Positions 32,127 through 41,169 of a stretch of 64,000 nucleotides of DNA are shown here, in pieces. This stretch comes from Reyranella sp. (lineage in GTDB: Bacteria > Pseudomonadota > Alphaproteobacteria > Reyranellales > Reyranellaceae): NCBI RefSeq assembly GCF_004297265.1, contig NZ_SCUT01000051.1:1-64000 (forward strand). The letters run 5' to 3'. Both the position numbers and the translations under genes were made by a program. Position 1 is the stretch's first letter, and each line of letters begins with the position of its first letter. Below the pieces are notes generated by a model. It had not been told where the DNA came from, did not search any database, and worked only from the letters and a program-made list of their open reading frames with translations.

Positions 32127-34997
32127 ATGGCAGAGCCCTCGATCAGCGGAAGCGAAAGGGTCTATCAGTTTGGCCCATTTCGCCTGTTCCCCCACCGCCA
32201 GCTGCTCATGCAGGGGGATCGTCGCGTTCAACTGGGGGCTCGCGCCTTCGAACTGCTGAACCTGATGGTTCAGCGCAGCGGCGAAATCGTCGGCCGGGAT
32301 GAACTGGTGGCCGCCGCCTGGCCCAACGTCTTCGTTCACGACAGCAATCTCAAGGTCAACATGTGGAGCCTGCGGCGATCCCTGGGCGACACGCAGAAGG
32401 AGCCGACCTATATCGCGACGGTCGCGGGACGGGGCTATCGGTTCGTGTCGGCGGTGCATGCCAGTACCGCGGGCATCATCGACGAAAGCCCCACAATCGA
32501 GACCGCAAGGCTGCGCGGACTTCCGCCGCAGCCTCACATCGTCGGCCGGGAAAGCGAAATTGCCGAGGTCCTCGCGGCGCTGCGCATCAGGCGCCACGTC
32601 ACGGTGGTTGGAACCGGCGGAGTCGGCAAGACGACCGTCGCCATCGCAGCCGCGCGGGCGTTCGCTGACGAATGTCCGGACGGCATCTGCTTCGTCGATC
32701 TCTCGACCTGCGAGGACCCGGCCCTCGTCCCCACCGCGCTGGCTGCGGCTCTCGGGTTGCGCGGCGATCCCGCCGACGCACTCACCGCCATCTTCGGATT
32801 CCTCGAACGGCGCCACCTGCTCGTCCTCCTCGACAATTGCGAGCATGTGCTGCCGGGCGTAACCGCGTTCACCCGCGCTTTCGCGGCCCGCGGGGGGAAA
32901 TCGACGCTGCTTGCCACGAGCCGCGAGGCTCTGGACACACCTGACGAACATGTCGTGTGGCTGGGCCCCCTCGCCTGTCCCGACTCCGGCCATGCCCTCA
33001 CCGTGAACGAGGTCAAGCGGTTCCCGGCGGTGGATCTGTTCGCGCGCCGGGCGTCGGAATGGGCGGACTACGAACTCGTCGACGCCGACTGCACGGCCGT
33101 CGTGCAGATATGCCGGGCCCTCGACGGATTGCCGCTGGCGATCGAGCTGGCTGCGTCCAAGGCGGAAGGTCACGCAATGCCGGATATTCTGGCCACGCTC
33201 GACAGGCATCTGAGCGCCCCAAGCGCGCATTCCCCGAAGACGGCACCGCGCCAGGAGACATTGCTGGCGACGATCGACTGGAGCTACAGGCTGTTGTCGC
33301 CGAACGAAGCCACGCTCTTCGCCCTGGTGTCGGTGTTCGCCGATGCCTTCGAACTCGAAGATGTCGTTGCCGTTGCGACGACGGCGGGATTGAGGCCGAC
33401 CCACGTCACCACCGGCCTGGGGGGCCTCGTCGCCAAGTCATTGCTGGCCGCTCAGGTGAGCGGCGCCGGTCTGCACTATCGTCTTCTCGACAGCACACGC
33501 CGCTATGCCACGAGGCGACGGCTCAAGACCGAACTGGATGCGCCGGCGCGACGTTCCCACGCCGAACGCATCCTCGCTCTGTTCGAACAGTCAGAGGCGG
33601 AATGGGGCTGGCGCGACGGCGACGACTGGACCCGGCGATATCTCGGCCGCATCGCCGACGTGCGGGCGGCTCTGACCTGGGCCTTCGGCGATGGCGGCGA
33701 CGCGGCCCTCGGTGTCCGACTGACCGTCGCGACTATTCCGCTGTGGTTCGAACGGTCACTGATCTCGGAGACGCAGACCCGGGTCGAGGTTGCATTGGAG
33801 CACGCCGAGAAGATTGGGAGCAACGATCTCCTCAAGGCGAAGCTCGCGATCTCCCGCGGCTGGTGCATGAATTACGCGCGAATGTTCGTGCCCGAGATCG
33901 AGGACATCTGGCTCACCGCCCTCGCCCTCGCAAGGCGCGCCGCAAATCTCGCCTTCGAGCTACAATCGCTGGCAGGGCTTGCGATCTATCTGGGAAGGGT
34001 AGGACGCATCAGGCACACCATCGAGCGGCTGGAAGAATTTCGTGCGATTTGCGCCCGACATCAGGATTGGTCGCTGGCGCCGGAAGGCGAGCGCCTGCTT
34101 GCCTGGGCGAAGGCGCATACGGGAGACCTGACCGCCTCCCTGACAACGCTGGAAAGGTTGGCCGCAGCACATTCGCGGATCAGCAGGGGATCGCGAATGG
34201 CGGGCTTTCAGGTCGACCGCTACATCGGAATCCGTTGCTATATTCCGGTGCTCGCATGGGTGAGCGGCCGTCCCGACTATGGCGCGACCGTCGCTCGGGC
34301 TGCGATCGACGCCGCCGAGAGCACCGGCCATCTTGTCTCCCAGTCGAACGTACTCGCGCTCGCCGGCTGCCCCGTCTCGCTGCTGAACGGCGATGTCGAA
34401 TTCCTCGAACGCTGCACGACCCGACTGCGATCGATCCTCGAGATCGAGTTACTCGCAAACTGGATTCCGGTACAGCGATTCTACACGGCGGCCCTCGACG
34501 ACCTGCGCGGGCATACGGGCGCCGGGGTCCGCATGAGCTCCGCAATCGACGAATTGATCGAGACGCGGTTCGTCAGGGGAATCGCCAACTTCATAAGCGT
34601 CCTGGCCGAGATACTGGCACGCGAGGGCCGTCTGGACGAAGCCGGCGATGCGATTGCAGAAGCGATGCGCTACGAGGCGCAGCAGGGTTTGAGATTGCGC
34701 CGGCCCGAGTTGATGCGGGTCGAGGCGCGACTCGTGCTACGAGCGGGATCGCCTGCGCGGGCGGAAAGCCTTCTCCTGAGTGCACTCGACGAAGCGCATG
34801 CCTTGGACGCCCTGTCCTACGAACTGCGGATCGCCACCGATCTGGCGGCCCACTATCTGGAGACCGGTCGATCCGACGAGGCGACCGGTCTCCTCCTTCC
34901 CATCTACCGTCGCTTCAGCGAAGGCTTCGCGACGCGCGACCTGAAGGCCGCCGACCAGCTCCTACAACGCGCGCGCGGTTCGTTCACCATTTCATGA
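32127..34997 (+). CDS. Winged-helix (OmpR-type) NB-ARC ATPase regulator
   Basis: A 956-residue transcriptional regulator. An OmpR/PhoB-type DNA-binding domain (about residues 12-100, ending YIATVAGRGYRFV) is followed by a STAND/NB-ARC ATPase with Walker A VVGTGGVGKTTVA (about 160-172) and Walker B LLVLLDNCEH. A long helical, TPR-like C-terminal half probably senses a ligand or partner. There is no receiver domain, so control must come from nucleotide state. The start ATG follows AGGTTAAAATC with no strong ribosome-binding site. It is divergent from the solute-binding gene and converges on adh with a 14-bp overlap. Confidence 0.88.
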   Translation: MAEPSISGSERVYQFGPFRLFPHRQLLMQGDRRVQLGARAFELLNLMVQRSGEIVGRDELVAAAWPNVFVHDSNLKVNMWSLRRSLGDTQKEPTYIATVAGRGYRFVSAVHASTAGIIDESPTIETARLRGLPPQPHIVGRESEIAEVLAALRIRRHVTVVGTGGVGKTTVAIAAARAFADECPDGICFVDLSTCEDPALVPTALAAALGLRGDPADALTAIFGFLERRHLLVLLDNCEHVLPGVTAFTRAFAARGGKSTLLATSREALDTPDEHVVWLGPLACPDSGHALTVNEVKRFPAVDLFARRASEWADYELVDADCTAVVQICRALDGLPLAIELAASKAEGHAMPDILATLDRHLSAPSAHSPKTAPRQETLLATIDWSYRLLSPNEATLFALVSVFADAFELEDVVAVATTAGLRPTHVTTGLGGLVAKSLLAAQVSGAGLHYRLLDSTRRYATRRRLKTELDAPARRSHAERILALFEQSEAEWGWRDGDDWTRRYLGRIADVRAALTWAFGDGGDAALGVRLTVATIPLWFERSLISETQTRVEVALEHAEKIGSNDLLKAKLAISRGWCMNYARMFVPEIEDIWLTALALARRAANLAFELQSLAGLAIYLGRVGRIRHTIERLEEFRAICARHQDWSLAPEGERLLAWAKAHTGDLTASLTTLERLAAAHSRISRGSRMAGFQVDRYIGIRCYIPVLAWVSGRPDYGATVARAAIDAAESTGHLVSQSNVLALAGCPVSLLNGDVEFLERCTTRLRSILEIELLANWIPVQRFYTAALDDLRGHTGAGVRMSSAIDELIETRFVRGIANFISVLAEILAREGRLDEAGDAIAEAMRYEAQQGLRLRRPELMRVEARLVLRAGSPARAESLLLSALDEAHALDALSYELRIATDLAAHYLETGRSDEATGLLLPIYRRFSEGFATRDLKAADQLLQRARGSFTIS

Positions 34998-36039
34998 CGG
35001 CACGACCGATGATGTCTCCAGCCCTCATCAGGTCGAGATACTCATTGATCTGCTCGAACTTGAAGAGCTTGCTCGTGTGATGAACCTTGTCCTGGGCAGC
35101 CAGCGACAGGACTTCCGCGAGATCGACATTGTTGCCCCAGTAAGAGCCGTGGAACGTCTGCTCACGGTTCACGCGCGGCAGCAGCGGCACGCTGATACGT
35201 TCGCCGACGAGCCCGACATTGGCATAGTGTCCGCTGATCCCGAGGAGACTGAAGGCGAGCTCCATCATCTCCGTGGCGCCGGCGCAGTCGATGATGGCGT
35301 CGAGGTCCTTCTGGCCCACCGCTTTCTCGAGTTCGGTCGCAATCGCCTCGGAGGTCTTGTTCTTGATCGCGATCACATGGTCGGCCCCGTTCTCCTTCGC
35401 GACCGCCAGCTTGTCCGCGTTGCGCGCGAAGGCGACGACCTTGGCGCCGCCGCCCAGCAGCCTCGCATATTGAACGGCGTACGCGCCGAGGCCGCCGATG
35501 CCGAAGACCCCGATGACCCTGTCCGGTCCCAGCGCGCCGGCATCACGCAACTTCTTGATGCCACGATACGGCGTCAGTCCGGCATCCGTAAGGGGCGCGA
35601 TCTGTTCGAACTTCAGGCGCTTGTCCGCCTTGACGAGATAGCGCGCCGGCACCGGGATATACTCGGCGAACCCGCCATAGGGGCCAAAGCCCGGCCAACG
35701 GACATTCGCGCAGATATGGGTGTTGCCCACGAGGCAGTGACGGCACACGCCATCGCCCCAACCCGGCGCCACGCCGACGGCATCGCCCTCCGCCAAGCCT
35801 GCCTTCTTCGGGACGTCCTTGCCGATCTTCGACACCACGCCCGAGATTTCGTGCCCGATCGTGATCGGCGTCGGGATGTCGGCAAAGGGGCGGAAGTAGC
35901 CGTCGATCAGCTGCGCGTCCGACCGGCACATGCCACACGCCTTCACCTGGACGAGGATCTCATCCGGCTGGATGTCCGGCACCGGAATGTCCTCGAGGAC
36001 GACGGGCTTACCATATTCATGGATGCGAGCGGCCTTCAT
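34984..36039 (-). CDS. Zinc-dependent alcohol dehydrogenase
   Basis: A 351-residue medium-chain dehydrogenase. The catalytic zinc motif is KACGMCRSDAQL (about 34-45) with GHEISGVV. The structural-zinc loop is GDGVCRHCLVGNTHIC, which keeps three Cys and has Asp where the first Cys is usual. The NAD(P) fold has GVFGIGGLGAYAVQYA. It interconverts an alcohol and an aldehyde. An aldehyde dehydrogenase gene lies directly upstream on the same strand, so the two probably act in sequence. Confidence 0.9.
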   Translation of the reverse strand: MKAARIHEYGKPVVLEDIPVPDIQPDEILVQVKACGMCRSDAQLIDGYFRPFADIPTPITIGHEISGVVSKIGKDVPKKAGLAEGDAVGVAPGWGDGVCRHCLVGNTHICANVRWPGFGPYGGFAEYIPVPARYLVKADKRLKFEQIAPLTDAGLTPYRGIKKLRDAGALGPDRVIGVFGIGGLGAYAVQYARLLGGGAKVVAFARNADKLAVAKENGADHVIAIKNKTSEAIATELEKAVGQKDLDAIIDCAGATEMMELAFSLLGISGHYANVGLVGERISVPLLPRVNREQTFHGSYWGNNVDLAEVLSLAAQDKVHHTSKLFKFEQINEYLDLMRAGDIIGRAVMKW

Positions 36040-36089
36040 CTGCGTACCCTTCCTGCGTTGTTGAACCGAATGCAGTGCCCGCCGAGCAG

Positions 36090-37463
36090 TCAGCTCCTGG
36101 CAACCACCACCATCTTCTGGTTGACGAATTCCTTGATGCCGAACTGGGAGAGTTCGCGCCCGTAGCCGGATCGCTTCACGCCGCCGAACGGCAGCTCCGG
36201 CGCCGTGGCGGAGCGGGTGTTGATCCAGACGGAGCCGGTCTCCATACGCGATGCGAGTGCCTCCGCCCTGCCGATGTCGGCCGTGAAAACCGCCCCCGAC
36301 AGGCCGAAGTTCGAATCGTTGGCAAGCTCGACGGCTTCGTCGTCGTCGCGCACGACGTAGACCTGCGCGACCGGTCCGAAGAACTCCTCGAAGTAGGCGG
36401 GATTGTCGCGCGTGATGCCGGTCAGGATCGTCGGCTGGTAGAAGGCGCCTGGTCCCTCGATCACTGCACCTCCATGGTGGAGCGTCGCGCCCGCCTTCAC
36501 CGCCCGGTCGACCTGGGCCGCGATATCGTCGCGCGAGGCGCGGGAACAGAGCGGCCCCATCCCCACCGTCTCGTCCATCGGATCGCCGACCTTCGTGGCT
36601 GCAAACCTCTCGGTGAACTTCTCCAGGAATCGATCCGCGACCTTTGCGTGGACCAGGAAGCGCTTCGCGGCATTACACGCCTGGCCCGCCACGTTGAGCC
36701 GCGCATTGGCGCCGATCTCCACCGCCCGGTCGAGGTCGGCGTCGTCCAGCACCACGAAGACGTCGGCGCCGCCGAGTTCCATCACCGACTTCTTGAGATG
36801 CTTGCCGGCCTGGGAAGCCACCGCGCTGCCGGCCTTCTCGGAACCGGTCAGCGCCACCCCCTGGACCCTGCCGTCCTCGATCAGGGACGCGATCTGCTGG
36901 CCCGAGGCGAAGAGGTTCGTCCAGGCGCCCGCCGGCGCGCCCGCTTCCGTCACGAGTCCCTCGAACGCGACGGCCGCCTGCGGGACGATGCTCGCATGCT
37001 TGGCCAGCACCGGATTGCCGATTGCGATGTTTGGCGCTGCGACTCGCACCAGCTGGTAATAGGGAAAGTTCCACGGCTCTACCGCCACGATGACGCCGAT
37101 CGGATGATATTCGACCCAGGCCTCACCCTGGGATGTCAGGAGCTTCTCGGGGGCCAGGAAGGTTGCGGCATTCGTCGCGTAGTAGCGCGCGATCGAGGCG
37201 GTGACGCCGACTTCCCAACGGGCTTCCGAAATCCGCTTGCCCATCTCCTTCACCAGGGCGGCCGCAAGCTCTTCCGCGCGCGCGTCGATGAGGTCGGCCA
37301 GGCGCTCCAGCACCTTCAGGCGCGGCTCGATCGCCCCCTTCGACCAGCTCGATTTATAGAGAGCGTTTGCGGCGGCGAGCGCCGACTGGATCTCGGCATC
37401 CGTATGATTGGCGAATGTCCTGATTGTCTCGCCCGTCGCCGGGTTCACGCTCGCATAAGCCAT
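36090..37463 (-). CDS. NAD(P)-dependent aldehyde dehydrogenase
   Basis: A 457-residue aldehyde dehydrogenase resembling succinate-semialdehyde types. The cofactor motif is GVIVAVEPWNFPYYQ. The general base lies in VMELGGADVFVV and the catalytic Cys in NVAGQACNAAKR. EEFFGPVAQVY and GGVKRSGYGREL near the end are conserved. The start is ATG 37463 (MAYASVNPATGE). It is 50 bp upstream of the alcohol dehydrogenase gene and should oxidise the aldehyde that enzyme forms, or detoxify aldehydes generally. Confidence 0.92.
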   Translation of the reverse strand: MAYASVNPATGETIRTFANHTDAEIQSALAAANALYKSSWSKGAIEPRLKVLERLADLIDARAEELAAALVKEMGKRISEARWEVGVTASIARYYATNAATFLAPEKLLTSQGEAWVEYHPIGVIVAVEPWNFPYYQLVRVAAPNIAIGNPVLAKHASIVPQAAVAFEGLVTEAGAPAGAWTNLFASGQQIASLIEDGRVQGVALTGSEKAGSAVASQAGKHLKKSVMELGGADVFVVLDDADLDRAVEIGANARLNVAGQACNAAKRFLVHAKVADRFLEKFTERFAATKVGDPMDETVGMGPLCSRASRDDIAAQVDRAVKAGATLHHGGAVIEGPGAFYQPTILTGITRDNPAYFEEFFGPVAQVYVVRDDDEAVELANDSNFGLSGAVFTADIGRAEALASRMETGSVWINTRSATAPELPFGGVKRSGYGRELSQFGIKEFVNQKMVVVARS

Positions 37464-37529
37464 TCCCGTCTCCCTACCCGGAGGTGTCTCGAACAAAGCA
37501 AGTGAATGCGGGGAGCGTGTCCCGCCGGT

Positions 37530-37943
37530 TCAGCCCGGCATGCTGTCGAACTGTGGCATGTCGAGCGGCTTGACCCAGGCGAGGCGGCGCTTGGTGAACA
37601 TTTCGAGTTTCGGCGTGATCAGAGCCGGCTCGTCGAGGCTGCCCAGCATCACGAACACGAGACCGGGAAAGCTCTCGAGATTGCTGGTGAACAGCCGCGA
37701 GCCGCAGTTGGGACAGAAGTTGCGATCGAGGCCCTTCCCGGAATCGGCAACGTAGTGATGCGGCTTCGGCGTGCCGCTGAGCAGGGTGAAGTCGTCCTCG
37801 GGCACGCCGAAGAAGGTGGCCGCCTCGCCGCCGGACGCTCGCTTGCAATCGAGGCAGTGGCAGTTGGCGATGAAATCCGGATCCTTGTCGAATGCGAACT
37901 TCACGGCCCCGCAGGCGCATTTGCCCGTATACTTCTTGCTCAT
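37530..37943 (-). CDS. GFA (glutathione-dependent formaldehyde-activating) family protein
   Basis: A 137-residue zinc protein of the GFA/CENP-V family. The three Cys groups are all present: GKCACGAVKF, NCHCLDCKRASGG and NFCPNCGSRLF. Family members were proposed to help formaldehyde react with glutathione, though that role is disputed for some. It starts inside the stop of the DJ-1-like gene (ATGA overlap), so the two are one operon. A decayed relative lies at 22549-22803. Confidence 0.88.
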   Translation of the reverse strand: MSKKYTGKCACGAVKFAFDKDPDFIANCHCLDCKRASGGEAATFFGVPEDDFTLLSGTPKPHHYVADSGKGLDRNFCPNCGSRLFTSNLESFPGLVFVMLGSLDEPALITPKLEMFTKRRLAWVKPLDMPQFDSMPG

Positions 37944-38629
37944 GGCGTTTTCTTCTCCAGCGCCTGGAGCAAGGTGCCGGCCGTCTTCTTCGACGAGGCC
38001 GGGTTCTGGCCGGTGATCAGCAAGCCGTCCTGGACGACATGGACGCCCCAGAGCCCGGTCGACGTGAATTTCGCGCCCTGCTCCTTCAGTACGTCTTCCA
38101 GCAGGTACGGAACGACGTCGACGAGCTTCATCGCCTCTTCCTCGGCATCGGTGAATCCCGTGACGGACCGGCCCCTGGCGATCGGATCGCCGTTGGGCGC
38201 CTTGACCTTCGTCAGGATGCCCGGCGCGTGGCAGACGAGCGCGACCGGCTTCTTGGCCGCCAGCATGCCTTCTATGAGCGACAGCGCGTTGCGGTCGTTG
38301 GTCAGGTCCCACAGCGGCCCGTGGCCACCCGGAAAGAACACGCCATCGAAATCGGCAAGATTGATCTCGCCAAGCACCCTGGTGGTGGCGAGCGACTGCA
38401 TTGCCGCAGCGTCCTTCTCGAAGCGCCGCGTCTCGTCGGTCTGGAACGCCACCTCGTTGCTCTTGGGATCGAGCGGCGGCTGCCCGCCTTTCGGTGAAGC
38501 GAGCGTCACGTTCGCTCCAGCGTCACGGAAGACGAAGTACGGCGCCGCGAGCTCCTCGAGCCAGAAGCCCGTCTTCTTGCCGGTATTTCCCAACTGATCG
38601 TGCGAGGTGAGAACCATGAGGATGTTCAT
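37940..38629 (-). CDS. DJ-1/PfpI family protein (HchA-like)
   Basis: A 229-residue class I amidotransferase-fold protein. The nucleophile is Cys133 in LVCHAPG, with Glu26 (WLEELAAP) as the likely acidic partner and GGHGPLWDL ahead of it. Relatives are glyoxalase III/deglycases that remove methylglyoxal or repair glycated groups, or act as chaperones. ATG 38629 follows GAAGGAGG. The 19-bp motif found 57 bp upstream is shared with the GlcG-like gene. Confidence 0.88.
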   Translation of the reverse strand: MNILMVLTSHDQLGNTGKKTGFWLEELAAPYFVFRDAGANVTLASPKGGQPPLDPKSNEVAFQTDETRRFEKDAAAMQSLATTRVLGEINLADFDGVFFPGGHGPLWDLTNDRNALSLIEGMLAAKKPVALVCHAPGILTKVKAPNGDPIARGRSVTGFTDAEEEAMKLVDVVPYLLEDVLKEQGAKFTSTGLWGVHVVQDGLLITGQNPASSKKTAGTLLQALEKKTP

Positions 38630-38685
38630 GTCGGCCGCCTCCTTCGAATGTTCCCGCTTGTATCGCAGAGAGCCTGAAGTGCCTG

Positions 38686-38704
38686 GTTAAATGAGGTAAA
38701 ATCG
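38686..38704 (-). promoter_or_regulatory. 19-bp motif upstream of DJ-1/GFA operon
   Basis: In the transcribed direction it reads GATTTTACCTCATTTAACC, starting 57 bp before the start codon. The same motif with two changes precedes the GlcG-like gene at 39203-39221 at nearly the same distance. The half-sites TTTTAC and TTTAAC are direct repeats about 10 bp apart, the geometry bound by OmpR-type winged helices. It is a likely operator or activator site. Confidence 0.5.
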
Positions 38705-38720
38705 GAACCGGCTCGGCCAG

Positions 38721-39143
38721 TCATGGCCGCGTGATTGCGCCGACCGCAGCCTGTGCGACCGCGATGTCCTGCTCGATAGTGCCCGCACTGGCACCCACTG
38801 CGCCGATGACATTTCCATGAACGATGACGGGAATACCGCCGCCGAAGATGACGACCTTGCCCGCGTTGCTCTGTTCGATGCCGTGGAGCGGTTGCCCCGG
38901 TGCGGCCAGCTCTCCGAGATAGTCCGTCGATTTGTCGAAGAGCCGCGCCGTCATCGCCTTGCCGATTGCGAGATCGATGCTGCCGATCAGCGCGCCGTCC
39001 TGACGCGAGAAAGCGAGAAGATGGCCGCCATCGTCGACGACCGCGATATTGTAGGGAACTCCGAAACTCACGGCCTTTGACTCCGCCGCCGCCAGCATCC
39101 GCTTCGCGTCGTCGAGCGTGAGACTCTCATGCGATCTGGGCAT
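38721..39143 (-). CDS. GlcG/HbpS (DUF336) heme-binding family protein
   Basis: A 140-residue protein of the GlcG/HbpS family, small proteins of the profilin-like fold, some of which bind heme or sense redox state. Motifs: SLTLDDAKRMLAAAESKA, NIAVVDDGGHLLAFSRQDGA, and FGGGIPVIVHGNVIGAVGASAGT near the end. ATG 39143 follows GGTGAGGACG. It lies upstream of the DJ-1 operon on the same strand and shares its 19-bp promoter motif, so both may respond to the same stress. Confidence 0.88.
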   Translation of the reverse strand: MPRSHESLTLDDAKRMLAAAESKAVSFGVPYNIAVVDDGGHLLAFSRQDGALIGSIDLAIGKAMTARLFDKSTDYLGELAAPGQPLHGIEQSNAGKVVIFGGGIPVIVHGNVIGAVGASAGTIEQDIAVAQAAVGAITRP

Positions 39144-39202
39144 CTCGTCCTCACCTGGGCCGGAGACCCGTCGAGAGCTATCACTCCCGACCGACCGACG
39201 CA

Positions 39203-39221
39203 GGTTAAACGACGTAAAATC
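39203..39221 (-). promoter_or_regulatory. 19-bp motif upstream of GlcG-like gene
   Basis: It reads GATTTTACGTCGTTTAACC in the transcribed direction and lies 60 bp before the start codon. It matches the site at 38686-38704 in 17 of 19 bases. The flanking sequence differs, so the motif is conserved rather than part of a duplication. Confidence 0.5.
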
Positions 39222-39241
39222 TGCCGGGCGCAAATGCCGGC

Positions 39242-40051
39242 TTAGCCGGCGCCCCAGAAGCTCTGCAGCTCGCCCGCGTCGCCGTTGAACAGGTTGCGGT
39301 CGCAGTGGCTGACGCCCTGGACGATGTTGGTCTGGCCGTACGCCGGCTTGGCCACGCTTTCATCGCCGGCATATTGCCAGAGGCGCCAGCCGGTCGTTTC
39401 CCAGCCGATCGGCACTTCAGGCGAATCGTGATAGTCGGCGATCCACAGGCCGCAGCGGGCGACGGGCGAGTCCGGTGTGATCCGTGCCCCGAGACTCAAA
39501 CCCGAGTTCGGCAGCGGATCGCCGTTGGCCCAGGTCGGATGCACGTAGACGATCGGCAGCCGGCCCGTTGCCGCGGCCACAGCCTGCACGAACTCCTCGG
39601 CCTGGTCGAGCCGCATCGAATTGCCGGGATTGTTCTCATTGGCCTCCAGATCGAGCGCGAGCAGGGTGCGCGGGCCGGGCCGGGCGACAGAGAGGAAGTA
39701 CGCGGCCTGCCGCGCCCCGGAGGTCTGGCCCGTGCCGAAGTGGTAGGCACCCCACAGCAGGCCCGCCGCCTCGGCTTGCGGCCACCGACCGGCATAGGCC
39801 GTGTCGAGATAGTCGCCGCCTTCGGTCGCCTTGTGGATGACGCCCAGTATGCCGCTTCGCCGCACCGCGCGGAAATCCGCGACCGTCACGCTGCGGCTGA
39901 GATCGATCACCGCATCGAGCCCCATCGTCGCCCGGTCGGGCGGCGGCGGCGCGATCGGATAGGTCATGGCGGTGGAAACGGGCTGTCGGGGGGTGCATCC
40001 GGCCGCCGTCATCGCAGCGAGGCCGGAGAGGATCGTTCTGCGCGGGATCAT
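39242..40051 (-). CDS. GH25-like lysozyme lipoprotein
   Basis: A 269-residue lipoprotein. The signal is MIPRRTILSGLAAMTAAGC, with an Ala-Gly-Cys lipobox at Cys19. The mature part has the glycoside hydrolase 25 pattern: VIDLSRSVTVADF, VIHKATEGGDYLDTAYAGR, AAGLLWGAYHFG and the catalytic LALDLEANE (Asp and Glu). GH25 enzymes cut the glycan of peptidoglycan. The arginine pair near the start could also suit Tat export. It is divergent from an oxidoreductase gene and stands alone. Confidence 0.8.
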   Translation of the reverse strand: MIPRRTILSGLAAMTAAGCTPRQPVSTAMTYPIAPPPPDRATMGLDAVIDLSRSVTVADFRAVRRSGILGVIHKATEGGDYLDTAYAGRWPQAEAAGLLWGAYHFGTGQTSGARQAAYFLSVARPGPRTLLALDLEANENNPGNSMRLDQAEEFVQAVAAATGRLPIVYVHPTWANGDPLPNSGLSLGARITPDSPVARCGLWIADYHDSPEVPIGWETTGWRLWQYAGDESVAKPAYGQTNIVQGVSHCDRNLFNGDAGELQSFWGAG

Positions 40052-40176
40052 GGCGCAAGAGTACGGCGTTCCGCGCGCCCGGCAAGCCGGCCACCCGCCA
40101 GATCCTCGCTACCCCCTGCCGTCGTCCCGGGATTCGTGCAACGTCTGTCGGGACATCGACGGAGCGAGTGAACGGA

Positions 40177-41169
40177 ATGAAGAACGGTAGCGTGGCGATC
40201 GGCATCATCGGCGCCGGCATCATGGGTGAGCGGTTGCTCGGCGCGATCCTCCAGCAGGATCCAGCCCTGATCCGCGTGTGCGGCATCTGGGATCCCTCCC
40301 CCGACGCGATGCGGCGCATGGAGCGGACCTTTCCCGGCGTGCCGCGGCTCGCCGACGCCGGAGCGGTGATTGCGGCGAGCGACTGCGTCTACGTCGCCTC
40401 GCCGCCGGCCTCCCATCTCGGTCACGCCCGCGCGGCCCTCGCGGCGGGCAAGAGTTTCTTCGGCGAGAAGCCGCTTGCGGTCGACGTCGCCGACGCGCGC
40501 GCCTTCGTGGCCGCGGCCGGCAGCCGGGGCGCCGTGAATTTCCCTTTCGCTTCCTCCTTGGCGGTGGCAACCCTCCGTGACTGGATCGACAAGGGCGAGA
40601 TCGGCGCGCCGCAGCGGATCCACGTCGAAGTGGGCTTCAGGATCTGGCCGCGCCCCTGGCAGGCCGACGCCGTGGCATGGCTGGACGGCCCCGCGCAGGG
40701 AGGGTTCACACGCGAGGTCGTCTCGCATTTCCTCTTCCTGGCACGCCGCATCGCCGGGCCGCTCCACGGCCTCGACGGCGAGGCCTGGTTTCCAGAGGCC
40801 GGCAAGTCGGAACGGCGCATCTCGGCCTCCCTGCACGCCGGCGACCTGCCGGTGACGCTCGGCGGCAGCGTCGGCGAGACGGCGAAGGACGATCACAACG
40901 TTTGGGTCCTGGAGGGCGACCGCGGCGCCGTTCGCCTGTGTGACTGGTCGATCGCGGAGCGCCGCCTGCCGAACGGCAGCTGGCAGCCCGCGCCCGACGC
41001 CATGCCCAACGAGCGCGCCCGTCCCCTGGCCCTGAAGCGCCAGCTCGAGGGCGTGACCCGGCTGGCACGCGGCGAGGCCCATCACCTCGCGACGCTCGAG
41101 GAAGCGTTGAACGTCCAGGAAATCGTCGAGGCGATCCTCGCCGGGTCATCAACCCCTCAACGCGGATAG
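40177..41169 (+). CDS. Gfo/Idh/MocA family oxidoreductase
   Basis: A 330-residue NAD(P)-dependent oxidoreductase. The Rossmann loop is GIIGAGIMG near the start, and the family EKP motif is FFGEKPLAV (about residues 94-102). The C-terminal half forms the substrate-binding sheet. Substrates of the family are sugars, inositols and related polyols; none can be named here. ATG 40177 is used; a GTG at 40168 is possible and neither has an ideal ribosome-binding site. Its end overlaps the convergent SET gene. Confidence 0.88.
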   Translation: MKNGSVAIGIIGAGIMGERLLGAILQQDPALIRVCGIWDPSPDAMRRMERTFPGVPRLADAGAVIAASDCVYVASPPASHLGHARAALAAGKSFFGEKPLAVDVADARAFVAAAGSRGAVNFPFASSLAVATLRDWIDKGEIGAPQRIHVEVGFRIWPRPWQADAVAWLDGPAQGGFTREVVSHFLFLARRIAGPLHGLDGEAWFPEAGKSERRISASLHAGDLPVTLGGSVGETAKDDHNVWVLEGDRGAVRLCDWSIAERRLPNGSWQPAPDAMPNERARPLALKRQLEGVTRLARGEAHHLATLEEALNVQEIVEAILAGSSTPQRG

